Source of the DNA: Alginatibacterium sediminis
GTDB taxonomy: Bacteria; Pseudomonadota; Gammaproteobacteria; Enterobacterales; Celerinatantimonadaceae
Reading direction: 5' to 3'
Length of the DNA stretch: 64,000 nucleotides
Assembly (NCBI RefSeq): GCF_003610775.1
Contig: NZ_RAQO01000009.1
Coordinates: 186,001 to 250,000 of the forward strand
The translations under genes and the position numbers were made by a program. Position 1 is the first letter of the stretch. Every line of letters starts with the position of its first letter. The notes beneath the pieces were generated by a model. It made no database searches. It was not told the origin of the DNA and saw only the letters and a program-made list of their open reading frames with translations. Shown here piece after piece: positions 27,247 through 36,006 of the stretch.

Positions 27247-28184
27247 TGAGTACTATTGAAAAAGCTATGCAAAAACTGGCTCAAAAAGGTGAAGCAGAAA
27301 AACGCACTAGTATTGAGATGGCTCAAAAGCAAATGGAGGTCAACTCCAACGCTACTGTTGATACAAAACAGCATCAAGAGGCACAGTCTGAAGTTCCAAA
27401 TGCTGGCAGAAGTGAAAAATATCTTTCTATCGCAAATGAAATTTTGACTGAAGGCGGCTTTATTAGTTTGAATAATAGTCGAGCAGGACGGAAAATTCGC
27501 GACGAATACCGAGGGATTAAGCGCAAATTATTGAAGAATGCCTATGGGGACGGATCAGTAAGCCACACCCGAGGAAATCTAATGATGGTTACCAGCGCAA
27601 ACCCCGGCGAAGGCAAAACATTTACATCGATTAATTTAGCGATGAGTTTAGCCCTAGAAAAGAATAAAACCGTTTTGTTGGTTGATGCAGATGTTTTGAA
27701 ACCAAGCGTAGGTCGCGAGCTTGGCTATGGACAACCACAAGGCCTGACAGACTATTTGCACGGTAAAGTTGATTCGGTTTCAGATATTATTTACAACACC
27801 AATATTGATAATTTGAGAATTATGCCAGCGGGTACTCCGCATCTTTTGGTTAATGAAATGCTATCTAGCGACTTGATGATTCAATTAGTTAATGAATTAG
27901 CTACACGTTACCCCGATAGAATTGTTGTATTTGATTGCCCGCCTTTGCTTGGCGTGAACGAAACCGTAGTACTTTCCAATTTAGTTGGACAAGCAATTGT
28001 TGTGGTTCAACAAGATTCAACGAAAATTTCTCAAATTACAGCTGCAACTGAATTACTCAATGAGGATTTAGCGGTTGGCTACGTCATGAATAAATCAGTA
28101 CGTGGAAAACTTAATGGATATGGATATGGCTACGGATATGGCTACGGAAACGGCTACGGCGGCGCGGAAGCGCAAGGAAACTAA
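27246..28184 (+). CDS. tyrosine autokinase of the exosortase system
   Basis: Bacterial tyrosine (BY) kinase of 312 residues, cytoplasmic, expected to cycle phosphorylation with the Wzz partner. The N-terminal 100 residues are hydrophilic. The ATPase core shows Walker A ANPGEGKTFTSINLAMSLAL, Walker A' VLLVDADVLKPSVG and Walker B IVVFDCPPLLG. The C-terminus has a striking tyrosine cluster of alternating Gly and Tyr (six Tyr) encoded at about 28113-28160, the likely autophosphorylation site. The DNA repeats ATGGCTACGG-like units. This tail is overlapped by the start of the next gene in another frame. Confidence 0.92.
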   Translation: MSTIEKAMQKLAQKGEAEKRTSIEMAQKQMEVNSNATVDTKQHQEAQSEVPNAGRSEKYLSIANEILTEGGFISLNNSRAGRKIRDEYRGIKRKLLKNAYGDGSVSHTRGNLMMVTSANPGEGKTFTSINLAMSLALEKNKTVLLVDADVLKPSVGRELGYGQPQGLTDYLHGKVDSVSDIIYNTNIDNLRIMPAGTPHLLVNEMLSSDLMIQLVNELATRYPDRIVVFDCPPLLGVNETVVLSNLVGQAIVVVQQDSTKISQITAATELLNEDLAVGYVMNKSVRGKLNGYGYGYGYGYGNGYGGAEAQGN

Positions 28185-29637
28185 AGCCAAGCTACAGAGC
28201 AATTCTAAGTTTCTTTTGCTTGCATCACTGAGCTCAATTGTGTTCGGAAGCAGCGCCGCGGAAGTTGAATTTAGCCCGCAAGTCAATGCTGAAGCCGTTT
28301 ATACCGACAATGCATTGTTAGATAATGACAATAAGCAAGGTGGCGAAATTGGAATTATCAGTGCAGGCGTTTTAAGTTCGGTGACTGGCAACGATGGTGA
28401 AGCAACGTTTAACTATCTTGCTAGGCAGACCTACTTCTCATATGACTCATCTCAAAATCAGTTATTTCATGATTTAGATTTTCAGTTTGACAAGGGCTTA
28501 GGAAATTCAGGATTTCGTCTAGATGGTGATGCTCGAATAGATGTTCAACCAGCCAACATAGCCGAAAACGCCTTAACTGACTTGATTTCGGGTGATCTTA
28601 TACAAAGTTCAACCTATGGTTTGGGACTTCGTTATGGGTCTAATCCTGGGAAACTGGTTGAGGTTTCGGGTGGCATTGAGACTCGTCTTACCTCGTTTGA
28701 AGATGACCGTGGTAACAATGATAGTCAACGACTTGATCTACGACTTGCAAACGGCAGCGCTGAAAAAAAGTATTTCTGGTTAATTGATGGGGAAGCCAAT
28801 CGACGCGAAAGTACTAATAGTGGAAGCGATACATATGATGCTCAATATCGCCTAGAATTTGGTTTGCAGCAAATTAATGGCTTTAGTCCGTTTTTGAAAT
28901 ATAACGGTGAGTCAGCTACTGAAGACCGCAGTAGTTCGCAACGAAGCGCTGAATTTGAAAGCTGGGGACCGGGTTTAAGATACTATTATGATCAAAATAC
29001 TTATCTGGAAATGAGTTACAACTTCTCCTTAGACAGATCTGTAAACGATGACTATATCGGTGCTGCAATAAATCTCGAACCTACGGCTCGAACACGTCTG
29101 TTCTTTGAATATAGCAAGCGATTCTTCGGGGATTCGTATGCATTTTCATTTCGTCACAACATCCGTCGACTTACCACTGAAATATCCTATGACGAAAAGC
29201 CTACCAGTTATGACCGACGCTACACCTTGGATGACGTTCCAATTGAAGAGCTTCGCTTAGCTAAAACGCTGCGTTGGCAGACCGATCTAAATCTTCGACG
29301 TGGTAGCGCAAATCTAATACTACTTGATACCGAGACTAGCTCATTTATTGGTGGTTCGGGAAGCAATGATCATTTCCAAAGTTTGGGGCTAGGGTACTTA
29401 TATCCGTTGAGTCGAAAACTTGATGCTAGTTTTGATGTGAGCTGGGACCGCCGAGTATATAAGCGCACTGCGCAAACAACTAATGACCGATATAACCGCT
29501 GGGGAGTTTCACTATCCCAACGTTTTGCGCATGAAGTTGTTGTTAGGTATCGATATAACTTGAACTTCCGAAGCTCTGACTACAAAGCGGACTATACAGA
29601 AAATCGTATTTCAATTGATATCAACAAGGCCTTTTAG
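28135..29637 (+). CDS. exosortase-system outer-membrane beta-barrel protein
   Basis: Protein of about 500 residues of the PEP-CTERM-system-associated outer-membrane family (TIGR03016-like). After a basic N-terminal region a hydrophobic signal (KFLLLASLSSIVFGSSAA) precedes EVEFSPQVNAEAVYTDNALL. The rest alternates polar and aromatic strands such as YYDQNTYLEMSYNFSL, FFEYSKRFFGDSYAFSFRH and VVRYRYNLNFRSSDYKADY, a beta-barrel pattern. The start is uncertain: candidates GTG 28102 and ATG 28114, 28120, 28126 and 28135 all lie within the kinase gene in the +1 frame, and no ATG lies between the kinase stop and the signal. I give the last ATG. It may form the outer-membrane channel or secretin-like pore with the export lipoprotein. 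Confidence 0.82.
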   Translation, partial: DMATETATAARKRKETKAKLQSNSKFLLLASLSSIVFGSSAAEVEFSPQVNAEAVYTDNALLDNDNKQGGEIGIISAGVLSSVTGNDGEATFNYLARQTYFSYDSSQNQLFHDLDFQFDKGLGNSGFRLDGDARIDVQPANIAENALTDLISGDLIQSSTYGLGLRYGSNPGKLVEVSGGIETRLTSFEDDRGNNDSQRLDLRLANGSAEKKYFWLIDGEANRRESTNSGSDTYDAQYRLEFGLQQINGFSPFLKYNGESATEDRSSSQRSAEFESWGPGLRYYYDQNTYLEMSYNFSLDRSVNDDYIGAAINLEPTARTRLFFEYSKRFFGDSYAFSFRHNIRRLTTEISYDEKPTSYDRRYTLDDVPIEELRLAKTLRWQTDLNLRRGSANLILLDTETSSFIGGSGSNDHFQSLGLGYLYPLSRKLDASFDVSWDRRVYKRTAQTTNDRYNRWGVSLSQRFAHEVVVRYRYNLNFRSSDYKADYTENRISIDINKAF

Positions 29638-29639
29638 CA

Positions 29640-30683
29640 ATGTATGACAGTTTTTATGGTTTGAGTGGAAAGGCGTTCAAACTTAGTCCAGACCCGCGAT
29701 TCTTTTTTGCAAGCCCACTTCATGAAAGAGCGATTTCATATTTGAAATATGGCTTGTCTCAAGGTGAAGGCTTTATTGTTATTACTGGTCCTATTGGAAC
29801 CGGTAAAACAACCATTGCGCGCAGTTTGCTTGCAAGTGTTGAGAACAATATCGTTGCGGCACAAATTGCGACAACGAAACTAAATCCCGAAGAATTAGTT
29901 CGTATGGTTGCTAGTGAGTTTGGGATTGAAACTGCCGATGCCGATAAAGCGACTTTATTGAGTCGCTTTGAAACATATTTACTTAGTCTGCACCGACAAG
30001 GGAAACGCGCTTTGCTTGTCGTCGACGAAGCGCAAAATCTTCCTGCTGAAACCGTTGAAGAGCTGCGCATGTTATCCAATTTCCAACTGGATGATACCCC
30101 GCTGTTTCAAAGCTTTTTGTTAGGTCAAGAAGAACTAAAGGACATCATTGAATTGCCCCAAATGGAGCAGTTTAGGCAACGGATTATAGCATCTTGTCAT
30201 CTAAAGCCATTAACGAGTGAACAAACTCAAGCGTATATTATTCACCGTTTGAAAACTGTAGGTTGGAAAGACAGTCCTACCATCAGCACAGATGTGTTCA
30301 ATAAAATCTCTGAATTTGCATTAGGTGTACCGCGCAAAATCAACATTCTTTGCGATAGACTGTTTTTATTTTGTTGTATCGAAGAAGTCCAGAATATCGA
30401 ACTGTATCATCTTGAGCAGGTGCTAGAAGAGATGAGCATCGAGTTATCAGGAAGCCTAAATTCTAAAAGCGTTAACGCCGCACCTGAGCAAAAAACGATA
30501 ACGAATAATCCTGAGCTCTCACTTGATGAAAGCCTTGAAGTTGTCAAGTTAAAAGCAAATTTCCATGATGTCTCCAACTATTTGGAAGAGGTTATTTTGC
30601 GAAAAATAAAAGTGATAAGGTACTTGGACAAAACGATTGAAGATAAGCGTGAGAAGCTGGGGTCATTATCTTCAAACTCGTAA
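29640..30683 (+). CDS. exosortase-system AAA ATPase (ExeA-like)
   Basis: Cytoplasmic ATPase of 347 residues. The N-terminus YDSFYGLSGKAFKLSPDPRF is shared with ExeA/GspA-type ATPases. Walker A is TGPIGTGKTTIARSLL near residue 50 and Walker B LLVVDEAQNLP near residue 127; LSNFQLDDTPLFQSFLLGQ and the arginine-containing RQRIIASCHLKPL follow. After the AAA lid, about the last 75 residues are charged and likely coiled coil. The family is a standard member of PEP-CTERM loci (TIGR03015-like), thought to energise export or assembly. Its start is two bases after the previous stop, so it is translationally coupled. Confidence 0.91.
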   Translation: MYDSFYGLSGKAFKLSPDPRFFFASPLHERAISYLKYGLSQGEGFIVITGPIGTGKTTIARSLLASVENNIVAAQIATTKLNPEELVRMVASEFGIETADADKATLLSRFETYLLSLHRQGKRALLVVDEAQNLPAETVEELRMLSNFQLDDTPLFQSFLLGQEELKDIIELPQMEQFRQRIIASCHLKPLTSEQTQAYIIHRLKTVGWKDSPTISTDVFNKISEFALGVPRKINILCDRLFLFCCIEEVQNIELYHLEQVLEEMSIELSGSLNSKSVNAAPEQKTITNNPELSLDESLEVVKLKANFHDVSNYLEEVILRKIKVIRYLDKTIEDKREKLGSLSSNS

Positions 30684-30701
30684 CTTATCTTGGACAGTTT
30701 T

Positions 30702-32741
30702 ATGGAGCCTAGTTTAGCTTTTGCGGGGTATGTAATATCAAGCCTAGCGTTTGGCTTACTTAGTGCCTTAATTGCTTTTGCTCCAAAACCAAACAATCAA
30801 AGTCGTTGGTTATTCCTTACAACTATTGCGAGCTTCTGCTGGTCTACGCTGGCTGCATTTCAGCTACATTTTGATTTCTCAATTACAATTGTATTAGCCT
30901 TTGAATCCGCTCGAAATCTATTCTGTTTGTTTTTCCTTTGGTTATCACTTAATGAGCAGTCAAGTTTAAGTGCTCTCTTAAGAAAACGACGGGTCTATCT
31001 CGGTATCAGCTGTTTTCTAGCTTTGGTAACGATACTTGAGCTGTCATACGTCTACATCAGTCTACTCAATGGTTTTAGTTTTTTGATTCTCCATATGCTG
31101 ACTTCTGTGACCGTTTTGTATTACGTTGAGCAATTTTTCCGCGGCACCGATAGCTCGGCGAGATGGACGATTAAACCGCTTTGTTTTGCTTTTGCTATCA
31201 TCTTTTTGACGGACTTCGTGATGTACGCAGATAGTGTATTGACCAAGTCTTTGGCTTTCGATATTTGGGCCGCTCGAGGTTGGTTGATATGGATGGCCGC
31301 ACCGCTGATATTGTTAAGTGCTCGAAGAGCTAAATCTTGGGCGATTCGGGTATACGTATCAAGAGATGTAATTTTCCACAGCTCGCTATTAGTTGGCGCT
31401 GGCCTGTATTTAATGGTTATGGCATTTGCGGGCTTCTATCTTAGACAAGCGGGGTCGAACTGGGGAGGTTTAGCGCAGTATTTAGTCTATGCCTTCGGAG
31501 GTGCAATACTGGTCGCCCTGATTATGTCTCAAGGCCTACGGCGAGGCCTAAAAGTCCAGATAGCTAAACATTTTTTTGCTAATAAATATGAGTATCGTGA
31601 AGAATGGATGCGTTTTGCCAGAATTCTATCCAGTTCTGACGAAAGCCCCTATCATCGGGCACTAACGGCGTTGCAGCAGCCTTTTGCCGCTAAACATGCT
31701 GCTTTAGTTGTTTTTGAGTCTTCAGGCCCCAAACTAAAAGCCAAATACCATGTAACTGATGAAGGGCTAAGCCCCATTGAAGTGGCGTCTTTAGTTGGAC
31801 CGATAGCACTTGAACATGATTGGATCGTTGATTTTCATCAAGGTGATATGGGGGGAGACTCCATGCCCTTTGTATTAAGTCCTGATGTCCAACAACAGCT
31901 ACTGAATAGTCCTTTTAGATATTGTGTGCCTATTGTTCGAGAGGGTGTGGTTCAAGCGGTTTGTTTGTTGTCAAAACCAAGCTCAACAGTTGAAGTTAAC
32001 TGGGAGGACCGCGATTTAATGCAGGCAATTGCCAACCAACTTGCGGTATACCTAAGCTTAGAGTTAAGTCAAAAACGATTAGCAGAGAGCCAGCAATTTG
32101 AAGCCTTCAACCAGATGTCAGCATTTTTGGTGCATGACTTAAAAAACGTGCTGGCGCAACTACAGTTACTATCGAAGAACTCGATTAAGCATAAACACAA
32201 CCCTGAGTTCATTGATGATGCGTTTGAAACAGTCGACTCTGCTTCTGCGCGCTTGAACAAAGTGTTGGGGCAATTACGAAATAAACAAATCAGTAGTCGG
32301 AATAGTCAGTACACATCGCTCAATCAGTTGCTAAATCAAGCTGTAGAAGAACGTACATCACAACAGCCTTTACCTACTGTTAAGCTTGAACAGGACATAC
32401 AGGTAGAAATCAAGGTTGAAGCCTCGCGCTTTGTTAGTGTGATCGGGCATGTTATCCAGAATGCTCAGGATGCCTGTGACAAAAATGGTACAGTAAATGT
32501 TAGCAGCTGGAAAAATGACAAGTTCTGTGGTGTGATAATTAAAGATAATGGTACTGGTATGGATGCCGAATTCGTCGAAAAACGCCTATTTAAACCTTTT
32601 GATACAACCAAAGGTAATGCTGGTATGGGCATTGGTGCTTATGATGCTAAAAAGTTAGCAGAACAACATGGCGGATGGGTCGACGTTAAAAGCTCAATAG
32701 GCGAGGGCACAGAATTTGTTCTCGCAATTCAAATATCATAG
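30702..32741 (+). CDS. prsK: PEP-CTERM system histidine kinase PrsK
   Basis: Membrane sensor kinase of about 679 residues. Roughly the first 290 residues contain eight or more hydrophobic helices. A GAF-like domain follows (about 325-455; VCLLSKPSSTVEVNWEDRDL). The kinase core has the phospho-acceptor His near residue 478 in FLVHDLKNVLAQL, then N-box QNAQDACDKNG, G1 IKDNGTGMD, F-box LFKPFDTTKG and G2 GMGIGAYDAKKLAEQHGG. This layout is that of PrsK (TIGR02916). The ATG at 30702 is preferred over the in-frame TTG at 30690. It pairs with the adjacent PrsR response regulator to control exosortase-related genes. Confidence 0.92.
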   Translation: MEPSLAFAGYVISSLAFGLLSALIAFAPKPNNQSRWLFLTTIASFCWSTLAAFQLHFDFSITIVLAFESARNLFCLFFLWLSLNEQSSLSALLRKRRVYLGISCFLALVTILELSYVYISLLNGFSFLILHMLTSVTVLYYVEQFFRGTDSSARWTIKPLCFAFAIIFLTDFVMYADSVLTKSLAFDIWAARGWLIWMAAPLILLSARRAKSWAIRVYVSRDVIFHSSLLVGAGLYLMVMAFAGFYLRQAGSNWGGLAQYLVYAFGGAILVALIMSQGLRRGLKVQIAKHFFANKYEYREEWMRFARILSSSDESPYHRALTALQQPFAAKHAALVVFESSGPKLKAKYHVTDEGLSPIEVASLVGPIALEHDWIVDFHQGDMGGDSMPFVLSPDVQQQLLNSPFRYCVPIVREGVVQAVCLLSKPSSTVEVNWEDRDLMQAIANQLAVYLSLELSQKRLAESQQFEAFNQMSAFLVHDLKNVLAQLQLLSKNSIKHKHNPEFIDDAFETVDSASARLNKVLGQLRNKQISSRNSQYTSLNQLLNQAVEERTSQQPLPTVKLEQDIQVEIKVEASRFVSVIGHVIQNAQDACDKNGTVNVSSWKNDKFCGVIIKDNGTGMDAEFVEKRLFKPFDTTKGNAGMGIGAYDAKKLAEQHGGWVDVKSSIGEGTEFVLAIQIS

Positions 32742-32769
32742 AGCTAACTATTTAAAATAGGTTTAAGAC

Positions 32770-34131
32770 ATGGAAACTCTACTCATTGTAGAAGATGACA
32801 TAGGAATTCAAAAGCAGCTCAAATGGAGCCTAAGTGAAGACTATACCTTAGTGTTTGCAGATGACCGCCAATCTGCCATAGCAGCTCTGCGCCGTTACGA
32901 ACCCAAAGTAGTTACACTAGACCTTGGTTTGCCACCTGATGAGGCAAATGCTAGTGAGGGTCTTGCCGTACTCGAACAAATCCTTAAGCTTGCTCCCTTG
33001 ACCAAGGTTATCGTTATTACTGGTAATGAAGACAAAAGCAACGCTTTAAAAGCAATTGATATTGGCGCTCATGATTTCTACCAAAAACCGATCGATGACG
33101 ACACGCTCTCGGTCATTATAAAACGCGCATTCTTTGTGTCCGAACTAGAACGCGAAAACGCAAGTCTTAAGCAAGTGTCTTTAGACCACAATGGTTTTAT
33201 AGGCAATAGTCCGCAAGTATTACAAGTCACTAAAATGGTTGAGCGGATAGCGCCAACTGAAGTTACCACGTTATTGCTTGGTGAAAGTGGAACCGGTAAA
33301 GAAGTCCTAGCTAGAGCTATTCACCAACGAAGCCCACGTCGCGACCAGCCTTTTGTTGCGATTAACTGTGCCTCCATTCCAGAGAATCTGCTTGAAAGTG
33401 AACTCTTTGGTCACGAGAAAGGCGCCTTCACCGGTGCGGTAAAAACAACTTTAGGAAAAATTGAGACTGCCAATGGCGGAACCTTGTTTTTAGATGAGAT
33501 CGGAGATATGCCGTTTCCTTTGCAAGCCAAAATACTGCGCTTTTTGCAAGAAAAGGTGATTGAGCGTATTGGTGGGCGTAAGGAGATAGCGGTAGACGTT
33601 AAGATTGTTTGCGCGACCCACCAGAACTTACAAGAAATGGTAGGGCAGAAAGAATTTCGAGAAGATTTGTTTTATCGGATCAGTGAGATCACGATTAATA
33701 TTCCACCACTGCGCGAACGTGATCAAGATGTTGTCGTACTGGCGCGTTACTTTTTGCAGCTGTTTAAACAACAACTTCATCATGATATCAGTGGTTTTAG
33801 CGATGATGCCTTAAAGGCAATGGTTGACCACCGATGGCCTGGTAATATTCGCGAACTTCAAAATAAGGTGAAGTCAGCAATCATAATGGCTGATGGGAAA
33901 TACATCACCGCTGCCGATCTATGTTTGTTCACCCAAGAGGACTCTCCAGAGCTGGTCTTCAATCTACGCCAAGTGCGCGACGAAGCCGAAAAGAACGCCG
34001 TAGTAAGAGCTTTAGCATACTCAAATGGCAATATGTCCAATGCAGCCACAGTATTGGGTGTTACTCGTCCTACGCTCTACAGCTTGCTCGATAAATTCCA
34101 CATCGATAAGGACAAAATCGGCGGGGCTTGA
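32770..34131 (+). CDS. prsR: sigma-54-dependent response regulator PrsR
   Basis: NtrC-type transcription activator of 453 residues. The receiver domain has the phospho-acceptor Asp51 in VTLDLGLPPDE, acidic pair near the start (VEDD) and Lys in YQKPID. The AAA+ domain has Walker A GESGTGKEVLARAIH, the sigma-54-contact loop ESELFGHEKGAFTGA, Walker B GGTLFLDEIGDMP and an R-finger region. A Fis-type helix-turn-helix closes the protein (NGNMSNAATVLGVTRPTLYS). It matches the PEP-CTERM-box response regulator family. A bidirectional-looking terminator lies just after the stop, making it the last gene of the locus. Confidence 0.94.
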   Translation: METLLIVEDDIGIQKQLKWSLSEDYTLVFADDRQSAIAALRRYEPKVVTLDLGLPPDEANASEGLAVLEQILKLAPLTKVIVITGNEDKSNALKAIDIGAHDFYQKPIDDDTLSVIIKRAFFVSELERENASLKQVSLDHNGFIGNSPQVLQVTKMVERIAPTEVTTLLLGESGTGKEVLARAIHQRSPRRDQPFVAINCASIPENLLESELFGHEKGAFTGAVKTTLGKIETANGGTLFLDEIGDMPFPLQAKILRFLQEKVIERIGGRKEIAVDVKIVCATHQNLQEMVGQKEFREDLFYRISEITINIPPLRERDQDVVVLARYFLQLFKQQLHHDISGFSDDALKAMVDHRWPGNIRELQNKVKSAIIMADGKYITAADLCLFTQEDSPELVFNLRQVRDEAEKNAVVRALAYSNGNMSNAATVLGVTRPTLYSLLDKFHIDKDKIGGA

Positions 34132-34138
34132 AAAAAAT

Positions 34139-34182
34139 AGGGCGCTATTGGCAATATAACTTAAACAATGACGCCCTTTTTG
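34139..34182. terminator. terminator after prsR
   Basis: AGGGCGCTATTG (34139-34150) pairs with CAATGACGCCCT (34166-34177) with two mismatched positions, followed by five T on the plus strand and preceded by seven A. It separates the polysaccharide locus from the ribosomal operon and could act in both directions. Confidence 0.75.
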
Positions 34183-34305
34183 CTGATATTATCGCTGACA
34201 AATAACTCAGCAAGCAACGAAATAGCAAAAAAACGAGTCTCGATTAACTCTTAAGTTGTTGTAATGATTGAGGTTAAACCTTAATAGAAAATAAATTAAT
34301 CAATC

Positions 34306-34342
34306 CTACCAATTAAAAATTCCCTGAGTTATAATTTCGCGC
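34306..34342 (+). promoter_or_regulatory. spc operon promoter
   Basis: A perfect TATAAT lies at 34330-34335, followed by TTC and the GC-rich discriminator GCGCCC, a feature of stringently controlled ribosomal promoters. The -35 region (about 34306-34312) is weak. This would give a leader of about 75 bases before rplN. Confidence 0.6.
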
Positions 34343-34363
34343 CCTTTAATTAGGCAGCCAAGC

Positions 34364-34392
34364 GATTTCGACATAATGTCTTAGTCGAAATC
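34364..34392 (+). promoter_or_regulatory. perfect 9-bp hairpin in the rplN leader
   Basis: GATTTCGAC (34364-34372) pairs exactly with GTCGAAATC (34384-34392) around an 11-base loop, ending 27 bases before the rplN ATG. It lies inside the presumed leader RNA. There is no T-tract, so a translational or stability role is more likely than termination. Confidence 0.5.
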
Positions 34393-34419
34393 TAACGTAA
34401 TATATAGCGGAGCACTGAA

Positions 34420-34788
34420 ATGATCCAAATGCAATCTACTATGGACGTGGCGGACAATTCCGGCGCGCGCCTTGTACAATGTATTAAGGTCCTAGGTGGT
34501 TCGCACCGCCGCTATGCGGGCATAGGCGACATCATTAAAGTTAGCGTGAAGGAAGCAATTCCTCGCGGTAAAGTTAAGAAAGGTGACGTTATGAACGCAG
34601 TGGTAGTGCGGACTAGAAAAGGCGTTCGTCGTCCTGACGGATCTGTAATTCGATTTGATCGCAATGCTGCGGTTATCTTGAATGCGAATAATCAGCCTAT
34701 CGGTACCCGTATCTTTGGCCCAGTGACACGTGAATTGCGCAATGATCAATTCATGAAAATCGTGTCTCTTGCGCCAGAAGTACTGTAA
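34420..34788 (+). CDS. rplN: 50S ribosomal protein L14
   Basis: Full-length L14 (122 residues), a 23S rRNA-binding protein at the subunit interface. [20 protein letters not shown] and [11 protein letters not shown] are family hallmarks, and the ending EVL is usual. A GGAG ribosome-binding site precedes the ATG. It is the first gene of the spc operon here. In most Gammaproteobacteria rpsQ of the S10 operon lies directly upstream; here prsR does. Confidence 0.98.
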   Translation: MIQMQSTMDVADNSGARLVQCIKVLGGSHRRYAGIGDIIKVSVKEAIPRGKVKKGDVMNAVVVRTRKGVRRPDGSVIRFDRNAAVILNANNQPIGTRIFGPVTRELRNDQFMKIVSLAPEVL

Positions 34789-34799
34789 GGAGTCCGAAC

Positions 34800-35114
34800 A
34801 TGGCTAATAAGATCCGTAAAGGTGATGAAGTAATTGTACTTGCCGGAAAAGACCAAGGTAAACGTGGAAGCGTTACTAAAGTTTTAACCAATGGCAAAAT
34901 TTATGTTGATGGCATCAACATGGTCAAGAAACACCAAAAACCAAACCCTCAATTGGGTGTGGCTGGCGGTATTGTTGAGAAAGAAGCTGCCATTGATGCA
35001 TCAAACGTTGCGATATTCAACTCTGCCTCTGGCAAAGCTGACCGCATCGGTTTCCGATTTGAAGACGGCAAGAAAGTTCGCTTCTTTAAATCATCAAATG
35101 AACTTGTGAAGTAA
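34800..35114 (+). CDS. rplX: 50S ribosomal protein L24
   Basis: L24 (104 residues), an assembly-initiating 50S protein. The KOW motif is visible as [19 protein letters not shown] near residue 8, followed by [13 protein letters not shown]. The gene follows rplN by 11 bases with an AAGGAG ribosome-binding site, in the standard spc order. Length is the same as in E. coli. Confidence 0.98.
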   Translation: MANKIRKGDEVIVLAGKDQGKRGSVTKVLTNGKIYVDGINMVKKHQKPNPQLGVAGGIVEKEAAIDASNVAIFNSASGKADRIGFRFEDGKKVRFFKSSNELVK

Positions 35115-35165
35115 TTGGAGTAAAACGATGGCGAAACTGCATGACTACTACAAGGAAACTGTAGC
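35115..35165 (+). promoter_or_regulatory. possible S8 translational operator at the rplE start
   Basis: In E. coli, S8 represses the spc operon by binding mRNA around the rplE start. Here AGTA before the start codon can pair with TACT in the fifth to seventh codons, enclosing a segment that also encodes MAKLHDYY. The pairing is short, so this rests mainly on position and family knowledge. Confidence 0.3.
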
Positions 35166-35667
35166 GCCTGAACTTATAAAAGAGTTCGGTTACAAATCCA
35201 GCATGCAAGTCCCTCGGATTGAGAAAATTACCCTTAATATGGGTGTTGGTGAAGCTGTCAACGATAAGAAGATCCTAGAGCACGCTCTAAAAGATCTTAC
35301 TGCTATCGCTGGTCAAAAGCCACTAACTACAGTAGCTCGCAAATCTGTTGCTGGCTTCAAAATCCGTGAAGGCTACCCGATTGGTTGTAAAGTAACTCTA
35401 CGTGGCGAACGTATGTGGGAGTTTCTGGAACGCTTGATTTCTATTGCGATACCTCGTATTCGTGATTTCCGTGGCTTAAATGCTAAAGCATTTGATGGTC
35501 GTGGTAACTACAGTATGGGCGTTCGTGAACAGATCATCTTCCCAGAGATCGATTACGACAAAGTCGACAAAGTACGTGGTATGGATATTACTATCACTAC
35601 CAGTGCTGACTCAAACGAAGAAGGGCGTGCTCTGCTGGCTGCCTTTAACTTCCCATTTCGTAAGTAA
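35128..35667 (+). CDS. rplE: 50S ribosomal protein L5
   Basis: L5 (179 residues), which binds 5S rRNA in the central protuberance. The start [10 protein letters not shown], the block [19 protein letters not shown] and the ending AAFNFPFRK are standard. It follows rplX by 13 bases with a TTGGAG ribosome-binding site. Length is the same as in E. coli. The start region may also serve as the S8 repressor site. Confidence 0.98.
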   Translation: MAKLHDYYKETVAPELIKEFGYKSSMQVPRIEKITLNMGVGEAVNDKKILEHALKDLTAIAGQKPLTTVARKSVAGFKIREGYPIGCKVTLRGERMWEFLERLISIAIPRIRDFRGLNAKAFDGRGNYSMGVREQIIFPEIDYDKVDKVRGMDITITTSADSNEEGRALLAAFNFPFRK

Positions 35668-35676
35668 GGTTGAGTT

Positions 35677-35982
35677 ATGGCTAAACAATCAATGCAAGCA
35701 CGTGAAGACAAGCGCACCAAATTGGTCGCTCAATATTCTGAAAAACGTGCCGCTTTAAAAGCGACTATTAGCAGCGTTCACACTTCTGATGAAGACCGTT
35801 GGGATGCAGTACTTAAGCTGCAATCATTACCTCGTGATTCAAGCCGTAGTCGTCAGCGTAACCGCTGTAACGTTACGGGCCGTCCACATGGCTACTTGCG
35901 CAAATTCGGCTTAAGCCGTATTAAATTGCGTGAAGCTATGATGCGCGGTGAGGTTCCTGGCCTTAAGAAAGCCAGCTGGTAA
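35677..35982 (+). CDS. rpsN: 30S ribosomal protein S14 (long, zinc-free type)
   Basis: S14 (101 residues) of the small-subunit head. [13 protein letters not shown] and the C-terminal [24 protein letters not shown] are diagnostic. It is the 101-residue form lacking the CxxC...CxxC zinc ribbon of short S14 proteins, so this copy does not depend on zinc. Nine bases separate it from rplE. Confidence 0.98.
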   Translation: MAKQSMQAREDKRTKLVAQYSEKRAALKATISSVHTSDEDRWDAVLKLQSLPRDSSRSRQRNRCNVTGRPHGYLRKFGLSRIKLREAMMRGEVPGLKKASW

Positions 35983-36006
35983 TCTGAATTTACGGAGTAA
36001 ACGAAC

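Noticed and set aside
28110-28165. Short tandem DNA repeat resembling a repeat array
   Set aside because: It is an in-frame coding repeat for the Gly/Tyr tail of the tyrosine kinase, not a CRISPR or intergenic repeat.
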